The translations under genes and the position numbers were made by a program. The notes beneath the pieces are model-generated. The model saw nothing but the letters and a program-made list of their open reading frames with translations. It was not told where the DNA came from and did not search any database. Source: an uncultured bacterium (lineage in GTDB: Bacteria > UBP6 > UBA1177). From it: a stretch of DNA of 51,221 nt. Each line of letters starts with the position of its first letter. The stretch's first letter is position 1. Below, piece after piece: positions 1 through 7,313 of this stretch. The stretch spans positions 1-51,221 of the forward strand of contig CAJOFY010000007.1 of NCBI GenBank assembly GCA_905233945.1. Direction: 5' to 3'.

Positions 1-846
1 GAAGAAAAAATTAAAAAATATCCTGTAGATCTGGCGTTGTTCAGTGCAGGTGCAGGTGTAGCGCTTGATTTTGCGAAACATTTCGTAAATGCAGGCGCGA
101 TTGTTGTTGACAACAGTGCAGCTTTCAGAATGGATGACGATATTCCGCTTGTCGTGCCGGAAGTCAACGGAGAAATTCTCAAAACCACAAAGTCGAAAAT
201 AATCGCCAACCCGAACTGCTCGACAATCCAGCTTGTCCCGTTTCTGAAAATCGTCGAAGAGCTTTTCGGAATAAAAAAAGTGATAGTAAGCACATATCAG
301 AGTGTGAGCGGCGCAGGCAAAAAAGGAATCGAGGAACTCCGCTCGCAGGTTTCGGCACTTTTTTCTTTCCACGAAGTCAAACCCGAGGTTTTTTTGCAGA
401 GAATCGCGTTCAACCTGATTCCGCAGATCGGTCCGTTTTATGAAGACGGCTACTGCGAGGAAGAGGTCAAAATGATAAACGAGTCGCGGAAAATCCTTTC
501 GATGCCGGCTCTGGACATTGATGTCACGACCGTCCGAGTTCCGACTTTCTATTCCCACGCCGAAACAGTATGGTTCGAGCTGAAAAACGAGTGCAGCATC
601 AACGAACTTCAGAGAAAGATCAAGGAAAACAAGGAGATGGTGCTCATGGACGATACCGAACAGATGCTCTACCCCACCCTCGTTGACTCTTCTGGCAGGG
701 ACGAAGTCTTCATCGGCAGGCTCCGCAAAGGGCGTGAACACAAAAATTACCTTTCGGCCTGGGTAGTTGCCGATAATGTCAGAAAGGGTGCGGCATACAA
801 CGCAGTCCGGATTGCAGAAACAATATTCGAGGATAAAAATGATTAA
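1..846 (+). CDS. asd: Aspartate-semialdehyde dehydrogenase (5' end cut by window)
   Basis: The reading frame is open from the first base, so the N-terminal Rossmann part lies outside the window. The enzyme reduces aspartyl phosphate to aspartate semialdehyde with NADPH, feeding lysine/diaminopimelate, threonine and methionine synthesis. Visible family motifs are FSAG followed by DNSAAFRMDDDIPLVVPEVN, the active-site cysteine in ANPNCSTIQLVP, the SGAGKKGIEEL stretch, and the C-terminal GRLRKG and NVRKGAAYNAVRIAE segments. The diaminopimelate branch fits the DAP-type MurE in this window. The stop overlaps the start of the next gene by 8 bases, which suggests a shared transcript. The TTG at 37 is internal and not the start. 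Confidence 0.95.
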   Translation, partial: EEKIKKYPVDLALFSAGAGVALDFAKHFVNAGAIVVDNSAAFRMDDDIPLVVPEVNGEILKTTKSKIIANPNCSTIQLVPFLKIVEELFGIKKVIVSTYQSVSGAGKKGIEELRSQVSALFSFHEVKPEVFLQRIAFNLIPQIGPFYEDGYCEEEVKMINESRKILSMPALDIDVTTVRVPTFYSHAETVWFELKNECSINELQRKIKENKEMVLMDDTEQMLYPTLVDSSGRDEVFIGRLRKGREHKNYLSAWVVADNVRKGAAYNAVRIAETIFEDKND

Positions 847-2734
847 AAGAACTCTATTTTCACTGCTTATCCTTTGCTGCTCGGCGCTGTTTGCCGAGGA
901 CTACATCACCAATGTCGAGACAGAGCCCGGACACGCGAACCTGAATCAAGGCGGTTCGCTCAAATTTTTCTACGATCTGCCGAAACCGGATCTTGTGAAA
1001 AAAGCTTATCTCCAGACAGAAATCGACGGTACAACCTCGACATTCGACACAACCGTTACAGACAGCGGATTTCTGAGTATCGACAACTCTCTCTCCCTTT
1101 CCGGCGAAGAACTCTACAAGGTGATTAAAGAGCATAAATCACTTGAAAGCGACGACGCCGATGCCGCTGACGGAACTTACAGCATCCGCGTCAGAATCGA
1201 GCTTGACACAACCGCCGACAACGATGATGATGAAGACGACGATGAAGATGACGATGATGACAATGACAGCGGCAGTTCAACGGTAATTCCTGAATATGCA
1301 GAAAAAACAGTCAAGGTCACTTTTGACAACAAAGCTCCGAAAGCGCCAGCGGCAATAGAAGTCGAAGGCGGCAACAAGCAGATGATCATCAAAGTTACGC
1401 CGCCCAGTACCGAAGACGGCAAAGAAAAGGAAAAAATCGGGAAATACCACACAAAAGTTACCGGAATCTTCAAAAGCGGCGATGCCGAGACACAGACAAC
1501 GCTTGAATACGATTCCCTTGTAGATTCCGACAGTTACAGCAAAGACTGGAAATTCACCGTTAAAGGAAAGAACGGATATGAGTTCATAAACAACGACGAA
1601 GGATCGAGCAGCAGAGCCTATACGGTAGAAGTCACGGCTTTTGATCTCGCCGGAAACAGCGACGATACCGCTTCAATTTCAGTCGAGGCTTCGTCTGTCA
1701 CGACTTACGGCTTCTGGAGCAACTACAAATCGCACGGCGGAAAGGACGACGGCGGCTTCTGCTTTGTCGCAACAGCAGGTTTCGGAAGCTATTTTCACCC
1801 GAGTGTAGCCCTTCTGCGTGACTTCCGCGATTCAGTTCTTTCAAATTTCGGCGCCGGAAAAAAATTCATCGGCGCTTACTACAAATACGGCAGCTATCCT
1901 GCTGAAATAATCAAGGATTCTCCGGTACTCAGAGCGGCATCGCGGACAATGCTTATGCCTCTTGTCGTCGCAGCATGGTTTTTAACAACAGTTTTAGGAC
2001 GTATTCTCATGGTTTCATGGCTGATTTCAATTGCATTTTTATTTTTTAAACCGGGCAGAAAAGCGCTTCTGGCACTTCTTTTCCTCATCATTCTTGCGTC
2101 ACCGGCCTATGACCTCACGGCTAAGACCCGCAACCGCGGAATCCACGGCGAGGCGAGTTTCACCAACCTTCTCTACTACCCGCAGATCGACGGAAACATC
2201 AACGGAACGCCGTTCAAGGATGTGGCTGGATCCGAAGTAAGATGGCTTCCGTCGCTCACTTTCGGTCTTGCGATCCCGACCGATTACATCAGAATCACCT
2301 TCATCGGCGGCATCGGATACACACGCTTTAAAGGGCGCGCAATGCGTTCCGACGGCTCAAGAAGCGGTGACAGAACAACGATGCACTTCATTCCGCTCAA
2401 AGCCGAACTGAAACTGCGCCCGGTTTACGATTTTCCGCTCTATCCGTACATCGCAGGCGGTATAGACTATTATACGTGGTGGGTCCGCGACAGTAAAAAG
2501 ACTACTGAAAACGGCGGAACTTTCGGTCTTCACGGAACAGTGGGACTTATGCTCTCACTCAACTGGATGGATCCCTCGTCTTCCAAAAAAATGAAGGAAA
2601 ACGGTGTCGTCAACACCCATCTGTTCGTAGGCTACAAATTTGAGAAAATCAACGATTTCTGGAGAGAAAAGAGCTTCGACCTCTCCAACAGAATGAAATA
2701 CAATTTCGAATTCGGACTCGTTTTCGAGTTTTAA
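839..2734 (+). CDS. Secreted CFI-box protein with acidic linker, FnIII-like region and C-terminal beta-barrel-like domain
   Basis: I start at ATG 839, which gives 631 residues and a clear signal peptide (about 1-19, ending SALFA). Next come a beta-rich region, an Asp-rich stretch near residues 123-142, and a fibronectin/Ig-like region. A CFI-box follows: CFVATAGFGS from Cys308, then a helical segment with LRDFRDSVL and RAASRTMLMPLV that ends in one or two hydrophobic helices (about 370-420). The last ~200 residues alternate aromatic and polar residues and end in LVFEF, like an outer-membrane beta-barrel. CFI-box segments are known as C-terminal modules of secreted proteins; here the box sits in the middle. 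The ATG lies inside the end of asd. The function is unknown, and the barrel call is inferred from composition. Confidence 0.7.
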   Translation: MIKRTLFSLLILCCSALFAEDYITNVETEPGHANLNQGGSLKFFYDLPKPDLVKKAYLQTEIDGTTSTFDTTVTDSGFLSIDNSLSLSGEELYKVIKEHKSLESDDADAADGTYSIRVRIELDTTADNDDDEDDDEDDDDDNDSGSSTVIPEYAEKTVKVTFDNKAPKAPAAIEVEGGNKQMIIKVTPPSTEDGKEKEKIGKYHTKVTGIFKSGDAETQTTLEYDSLVDSDSYSKDWKFTVKGKNGYEFINNDEGSSSRAYTVEVTAFDLAGNSDDTASISVEASSVTTYGFWSNYKSHGGKDDGGFCFVATAGFGSYFHPSVALLRDFRDSVLSNFGAGKKFIGAYYKYGSYPAEIIKDSPVLRAASRTMLMPLVVAAWFLTTVLGRILMVSWLISIAFLFFKPGRKALLALLFLIILASPAYDLTAKTRNRGIHGEASFTNLLYYPQIDGNINGTPFKDVAGSEVRWLPSLTFGLAIPTDYIRITFIGGIGYTRFKGRAMRSDGSRSGDRTTMHFIPLKAELKLRPVYDFPLYPYIAGGIDYYTWWVRDSKKTTENGGTFGLHGTVGLMLSLNWMDPSSSKKMKENGVVNTHLFVGYKFEKINDFWREKSFDLSNRMKYNFEFGLVFEF

Positions 2735-2746
2735 TCTTTTTTCTTT

Positions 2747-2782
2747 TTATCGTTATTATCGTAATTATCGTTACTATCGATT
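2747..2782. repeat. Four tandem 9-bp units, TTATCGTTA-like
   Basis: Four consecutive 9-base units read TTATCGTTA, TTATCGTAA, TTATCGTTA and CTATCGATT. A related near-palindrome, CTTAATCGATAAG, follows at about 2804-2816. They lie in the 162-base gap between the CFI-box gene and the C25-type protease gene. Evenly spaced iterons upstream of a gene look like a regulator-binding array, but no regulator can be assigned. They do not match the DnaA box consensus TTATNCACA. Confidence 0.7.
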
Positions 2783-2822
2783 CGCGGCGTCGAAAAGAAC
2801 GAACTTAATCGATAAGCGCGCC

Positions 2823-2867
2823 GTCAAGAACAAAAAAAATCGAATTTTTTTTGTTCTTGACTATAAT
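2823..2867 (+). promoter_or_regulatory. Perfect 18-bp inverted repeat abutting a TATAAT box
   Basis: Bases 2823-2840 and 2844-2861 are exact reverse complements separated by CGA. The arms are GTCAAGAAC plus an A/T tract. A consensus -10 hexamer TATAAT follows directly at 2862-2867, 30 bases before the start codon at 2897. The best -35 at 16-base spacing (TCGAAT) is poor. The A/T-rich part is at the tip of the hairpin, not after it, so it is unlike a standard intrinsic terminator. I favour a promoter with a palindromic operator, but a terminator for the upstream gene remains possible. Confidence 0.5.
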
Positions 2868-2896
2868 CTTCCGATTTTTTGTGTTGGAGGATTGCA

Positions 2897-4660
2897 ATGT
2901 TAAAAAATTTGATTTCGGTTTTATGCACTTTTTTGTTCCTTGTTTTTATGGTTTCATGCGGTGAAAACGAAACAAAAGTCACCCAGAACGGCGATGAAAC
3001 AGCCGGTGAGCAGGATGCTGCGTCCGACAATGACGCGTCCGAAGTTCCAGATGACATCGAAACGGACACCGATCCGGCAGAAGAAACTGACGACGGAGAA
3101 ACAGGCGAAGAGCAGGAAAATCCAGATGAAAACAACGAGGAGCCTGTACAGGAAACAACCATAACCGTTGAACCGAGTCCCGATTTTGAGACAAAAACCG
3201 AGGCTCTGATCGTAACGACTGAGGAATTTAAAGAAGTTTTCCAGAAATTTGCAGATTTCCACACAGTTACCGGCATCATCACAAAAGTGGTAACTATCGA
3301 AGATATCTGCGCGCATGCCGTTTGCGACGACAGCAACACGATGAAAGACACGCAGAAAGCGATAAAAGACTATGTCATGTCGGTCGAAGGGCTGAGATAC
3401 CTGGTTCTCGGCGGAGACATCGAAATCGTTCCCTCAAGAGAGGTTTACGATGAATTTGAAATCTCCATGATCGCCGACTACGAAGACCATTTTTACAGCG
3501 ATCTCTACTATGCCGACTTCAGCGAATGGGATTCAAACGGAAACGGAAAATATGCCGAAGACGACGGCGGAATCTTATCGTCCGACAATGACAATCCCGT
3601 TCTTATCGCAAATGTTGCGATCGGCAGGATTTCGGTTTCTACGGTCGATGAAGCCGAACTTTATTTTGAGAAAATTGTAAAACACCACACCGCGTTCAAT
3701 ACTGCACATACAAAGAAATCGCTTCTTCTGGCAAATATCGCGACAGAAATTTCGAGCGTCAAAATAAATGCCGGATACTATTTTGAATCGGCAGGAAAAA
3801 CAGCAAGCCTGATTCCGCAGGATTATGCATTGAAAAAACTCTACACACAGTCGACTCCTTATCCGGGCAACGGAACGGCACAGCCGCTCGACAACGACAG
3901 CGAAAAAGCGGCTATCGAAGAAGGAATGAACCTTATCGTTCACAGCGGTCACGGCGGCCAGCGTTATCTCACATGCGAACAGGCAAACGATGACAACGAC
4001 TTTACCGATACAATGGCATACGAACTCGAAAACGAAACGCTCCCCTTCTTCCTCAGCTGTGCATGCGAAGCGGGTCAGTTTGCCTACAAGTACGGTGATT
4101 CGGCTGGTGAAAAGCTTATGAACGCTCCCAAAGGCGGCGCAATAGTCTATCTCGGCAACACAACGACAGGTCTCGGCATTGCCGGAGGCAGCCAGTTCAT
4201 CGATGAAATGCTCAAAAACATGTTTGCGTTCCCGTATTCAGTTATCGGTGAAAGTTATCTTTACGCCCATGCGACAATGCCGCAGAACGACACTTTCAAT
4301 CCGACTGTCATCAACGTAAATGTTCCTGTTGTCACTCCTGACAGCTGGCAGTGGACAAAGAAGTCGATCGTTATGTTAGGCGACCCGATGACTGTTTTCT
4401 GGCGCGACAGTTTCGAGCCTTTCACGGCAGAAATCGTTCCGGAAGTCGAGGAAAATGAAGACGGCAAAACAGTCTCTTTCAACTTTCCTCCCGCTCTTAA
4501 AGGCGTAATGCTCAGAGTTTATGCAGACGGAAAACTTTACGAAATTCCGTCAGTAATGCATGAAACAGTCAAAATAAATCTCGATTCCGCGGTTGAAACG
4601 ATCACTGTCGGTATCAAGGCCGAAAATTCGCAGTTTTTCTTCAAGGAACTGGAGATTTAG
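2897..4660 (+). CDS. Gingipain-like (peptidase C25 family) cysteine protease, lipoprotein
   Basis: The 587-residue protein starts at ATG 2897, six bases after GGAGG. A lipoprotein signal ends at Cys21 (FMVSC). An acidic Asp/Glu/Thr linker covers about residues 22-95. The rest resembles the gingipain catalytic fold: a core strand YLVLGGDIEIVPSR, then HSGHGG with His352 as the likely general base, and FFLSCACEAGQF with Cys390 (CxxGxF) as the likely nucleophile; Cys388 is an alternative. The stretch GGAIVYLGNTTTGLG then closes the domain, and a C-terminal Ig-like segment (about 500-587) follows. Gingipains are secreted proteases that cleave after Arg or Lys; specificity cannot be read here. It is probably anchored to an outer-leaflet membrane and faces outward. 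It has its own putative promoter. Confidence 0.75.
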   Translation: MLKNLISVLCTFLFLVFMVSCGENETKVTQNGDETAGEQDAASDNDASEVPDDIETDTDPAEETDDGETGEEQENPDENNEEPVQETTITVEPSPDFETKTEALIVTTEEFKEVFQKFADFHTVTGIITKVVTIEDICAHAVCDDSNTMKDTQKAIKDYVMSVEGLRYLVLGGDIEIVPSREVYDEFEISMIADYEDHFYSDLYYADFSEWDSNGNGKYAEDDGGILSSDNDNPVLIANVAIGRISVSTVDEAELYFEKIVKHHTAFNTAHTKKSLLLANIATEISSVKINAGYYFESAGKTASLIPQDYALKKLYTQSTPYPGNGTAQPLDNDSEKAAIEEGMNLIVHSGHGGQRYLTCEQANDDNDFTDTMAYELENETLPFFLSCACEAGQFAYKYGDSAGEKLMNAPKGGAIVYLGNTTTGLGIAGGSQFIDEMLKNMFAFPYSVIGESYLYAHATMPQNDTFNPTVINVNVPVVTPDSWQWTKKSIVMLGDPMTVFWRDSFEPFTAEIVPEVEENEDGKTVSFNFPPALKGVMLRVYADGKLYEIPSVMHETVKINLDSAVETITVGIKAENSQFFFKELEI

Positions 4661-4687
4661 CAGTCAGATCTTGGGAGAGGAAAACAG

Positions 4688-5593
4688 ATGGATTTATCTG
4701 TAAATATCGGAAAACTCAGGCTTCAGAACCCGGTCCTAACCGCTTCCGGCACTTTCGGATACGGGATCGAATTCGAGAAATTCATGGATCTCAACAAAAT
4801 CGGGGGCTTCTGCACAAAAGGTATCTCAATAGAGCCGAGAGCCGGGAATCCTTCTCCCAGAGTGGTTGAGACGGCTTCGGGAATGCTCAATTCGATCGGG
4901 CTTGAGAACTGCGGCTCGAAGTACTTCCTCGAAGAAATCATGCCGAAAATAAGCGCTCTCAAATGCGCGATAATCGTAAACCTCTACGCCTCTTCGGAAG
5001 AGGATTTCGTGCGGCTCACCGGAATACTTTCGAAAAATGAAAGGATCGACGCTTTCGAGATGAACCTCTCCTGCCCAAACGTCAAATCCGGAGGCTCGGC
5101 TTTCGGCGCAAATCCTGAAACAATTCAAAGACTTACTGCAGCAGTAAAAAATGCTACCGATAAACCTGTAATCGTAAAACTTTCGCCCAACGTCACCGAC
5201 ATAACGCAGACCGCGCTTGCAGCCGAAGCAGGCGGAGCTGACGCTGTTTCGCTGATAAACACGTTGATCGGTACTGCAGTAAACCGCGAGAAAAGGACTT
5301 TCATCCTCGGCAACAAAATCGGCGGTCTGAGCGGCCCGGCGATAAAACCTGTCGCGCTCAGAATGGTATGGCAGACAGCGAAAACCGTAAAAATTCCGGT
5401 CATCGGAATCGGCGGAATCTCGTCGTTCGAGGACGTTCTCGACTTTCTCATTGTCGGAGCGAAAGCTGTTCAAATCGGCGCGTACAATTTCGTCAACCCT
5501 GCAATTGCAGGCGAATGTGCCGAAAAACTTGAGGAATACCTCGAAACAAGAAAGGAAAACATCAACCAGCTTATAGGATCGATAAAAGAATGA
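4688..5593 (+). CDS. pyrD: Dihydroorotate dehydrogenase, class 1B catalytic subunit
   Basis: This 301-residue FMN enzyme oxidises dihydroorotate to orotate in pyrimidine synthesis. Motifs seen are LQNPVLTASGTFGYG, the glycine-rich SGMLNSIGLEN, the NLSCPNVKSGG loop carrying the catalytic cysteine of class 1 enzymes, VIVKLSPNV, and the phosphate-binding IGIGGISSFEDVLDFL near the C-terminus. Length and the catalytic Cys place it in class 1B, which normally works with the PyrK iron-sulfur/FAD subunit. No pyrK is adjacent; an NfnA-like relative of PyrK lies far away at 44200-45009. GAGAGGA lies seven bases before the start. The stop overlaps the next start (ATGA), so the two genes are probably co-transcribed. 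Confidence 0.93.
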   Translation: MDLSVNIGKLRLQNPVLTASGTFGYGIEFEKFMDLNKIGGFCTKGISIEPRAGNPSPRVVETASGMLNSIGLENCGSKYFLEEIMPKISALKCAIIVNLYASSEEDFVRLTGILSKNERIDAFEMNLSCPNVKSGGSAFGANPETIQRLTAAVKNATDKPVIVKLSPNVTDITQTALAAEAGGADAVSLINTLIGTAVNREKRTFILGNKIGGLSGPAIKPVALRMVWQTAKTVKIPVIGIGGISSFEDVLDFLIVGAKAVQIGAYNFVNPAIAGECAEKLEEYLETRKENINQLIGSIKE

Positions 5594-6300
5594 AAAAAGT
5601 TTCTGTCATTTTAATTTTTACGGCGCTTTTCTGCCTTTCGTGCGCAACTGACTCTTTCGGTGTCTACCACACGGTCAAAAAAGGCGAAAACATCACTAAA
5701 ATCAGTAAGTTATACAATGTTGACGCAAATGAGCTGCGTCAAGGGAACTCAATTCCGGAAGGTATTGACGAACTCAAGGAAGGTTCCACAATCTTCATTC
5801 CCGGAGCCGATAAGGTTATCGAAACCGAACCTGCAGAGACGCTTCCTGAAAAGTCTCCTGATTCCGAACCCGAACCTGTATCCGGATCTGAAACAACTTC
5901 CGCGCCGGAACCGAAAAATGAAAACGGAAAGATTTTCATCTGGCCGGCACGCGGACAAATCGTCTCGAACTTCAATACCGGCACGCATAATAAAAACAAC
6001 GGAATTGATATCCGGTTTGAACAGAGCACCGAAATCCGCGCCGCTGCGGGGGGAAAAGTCGTTTACAGCGGACATAATACAAATCACGGAAACCTCCTTG
6101 TCATCAGCCACAACGATAGTTTCTACACCGTCTACTCAAATCTGAGCACGATTACCGCAAAAGAGGGTGAAACGCTGAAACAGAGCGACATTCTGGGAAC
6201 TGCCGAAGCCACTGAACAAAATCCGCAGCCGACTTTACATTTCGAAATAAGACAATCCTCAGAGCCGGTGGATCCGATGCTCTATCTTCCTGAAATTTAG
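5590..6300 (+). CDS. NlpD-like lipoprotein: LysM plus degenerate M23/LytM domain
   Basis: This 236-residue lipoprotein has a signal ending in LSC (Cys18). A LysM domain follows (about residues 25-75: YHTVKKGENITKISKLYNV ... LKEGSTIFIPG), then a Glu/Pro/Ser linker and a C-terminal M23 fold (about 115-236). The zinc and catalytic positions are mostly lost. The HxxxD motif is N136-NGI-D140, the YxH histidine is Asn184, and the HxH motif is T215-L-H217. NlpD and EnvC have similar degeneracy and activate cell-wall amidases instead of cutting peptidoglycan. The likely role is therefore activation of septal amidases, not hydrolysis. It overlaps pyrD by four bases. Confidence 0.8.
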   Translation: MKKVSVILIFTALFCLSCATDSFGVYHTVKKGENITKISKLYNVDANELRQGNSIPEGIDELKEGSTIFIPGADKVIETEPAETLPEKSPDSEPEPVSGSETTSAPEPKNENGKIFIWPARGQIVSNFNTGTHNKNNGIDIRFEQSTEIRAAAGGKVVYSGHNTNHGNLLVISHNDSFYTVYSNLSTITAKEGETLKQSDILGTAEATEQNPQPTLHFEIRQSSEPVDPMLYLPEI

Positions 6301-6382
6301 ATTATAATAGAGAATCTGCAGCATTTTTTTTTGTAATTGGATACAAATAAATTAGACTTCCGCGGTTTTTTGTGAGGCTGAA

Positions 6383-7309
6383 ATGGTCGAAAACAAGGAA
6401 AATAAAGAAAACAACATTCAGGAACAACCGAAAAACGAGCGTCCGCAGGGTCTTGACGACAGCAGGGAAATACGCCGTCTGATGACGCATATAATGAACA
6501 ATCAGAACAGTCTTGACGCGGCAATCAAGGAAATCAACCGAAAAATCAATACGAAAGAACAGAACCAGGCAACACGCTATTTTGCCACGTTCGTGATTCT
6601 AGGAATCGTCATCATACTTTCGTTCTTTTTCTATTTCAGGTCGCAGACAGCAAACTACGAGAACCAGAGCCGTATCCGCGAAGAGCATAACAAATACCTC
6701 GAAAAAGAGGTCGACGAGCTCAAAAATAAAATCTTTTCGATGGAAAACAACGATATTCTGGCTTACAACCTCTATCTTGCCCTGAAGGAAGGCGATCCCG
6801 ACAACGCCTTCAAACTTTACAAAGAATTCAATCTGTCGGCACTTTCCAGGCTTGAAAGAACGATCATCGACAACGAGACAAGCATGATCAAACAGAAGGC
6901 CGCTCTTCAGAAATACGATGAAGGCGAGACGCTTTTCAAACGCAAAAGCTACGAAGCGGCTATCGACCGCTTCAAGGAGAGTCTCGACATATCTTCCACA
7001 GGCGACCATATTTCCAATCTTTTCTATCTCACCGCACTCTCCTACTACCGTATGAAAGACTATAACAAAGCTGCCATCGCGTTTGAAAGATTCCTTTTCA
7101 TCTATACCAAAAAAGACCTTCCGAAAGACCGTTCGGAACTTCTGCTCGGCGTCTGCTACGAAAAGATGAACCAGCTTGAGCGCGCTAAAAACTTCTACGA
7201 GCAGTCAATGCGTGAAAACCGTCACAACAGATTCTTCCCGACAATCCGCGACAGAGTCAAAAACATCGAGAAGAAGATGGAAAAGATGAAAGACGCCAAT
7301 GTAGATTAA
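6383..7309 (+). CDS. Single-pass membrane protein with coiled coil and TPR repeats
   Basis: This 308-residue protein starts at ATG 6383 after GTGAGG. The hydrophilic N-terminus (1-62) is followed by one transmembrane helix (about 65-86, FATFVILGIVIILSFFFYF). A charged coiled-coil segment comes next (about 90-120, KYLEKEVDELKNKI). TPR-like helical pairs run from about 125 to 300, for example EAAIDRFKESLDIS and KAAIAFERFLFIY. There is no signal-peptidase site, so it should stay anchored in the inner membrane with the repeats probably on the periplasmic side. TPR proteins scaffold protein complexes; no specific partner is visible. It converges on the nucleoside kinase gene with only four bases between the stops. 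Confidence 0.7.
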   Translation: MVENKENKENNIQEQPKNERPQGLDDSREIRRLMTHIMNNQNSLDAAIKEINRKINTKEQNQATRYFATFVILGIVIILSFFFYFRSQTANYENQSRIREEHNKYLEKEVDELKNKIFSMENNDILAYNLYLALKEGDPDNAFKLYKEFNLSALSRLERTIIDNETSMIKQKAALQKYDEGETLFKRKSYEAAIDRFKESLDISSTGDHISNLFYLTALSYYRMKDYNKAAIAFERFLFIYTKKDLPKDRSELLLGVCYEKMNQLERAKNFYEQSMRENRHNRFFPTIRDRVKNIEKKMEKMKDANVD

Positions 7310-7313
7310 GCAG

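Noticed and set aside
6299-6332. AGATT/AATCT mini-hairpin before a T-run after the NlpD-like gene, with an included TATAAT.
   Set aside because: The stem is only five A/T-rich pairs, and no -35 lies at a proper distance from the TATAAT; neither terminator nor promoter is supported.
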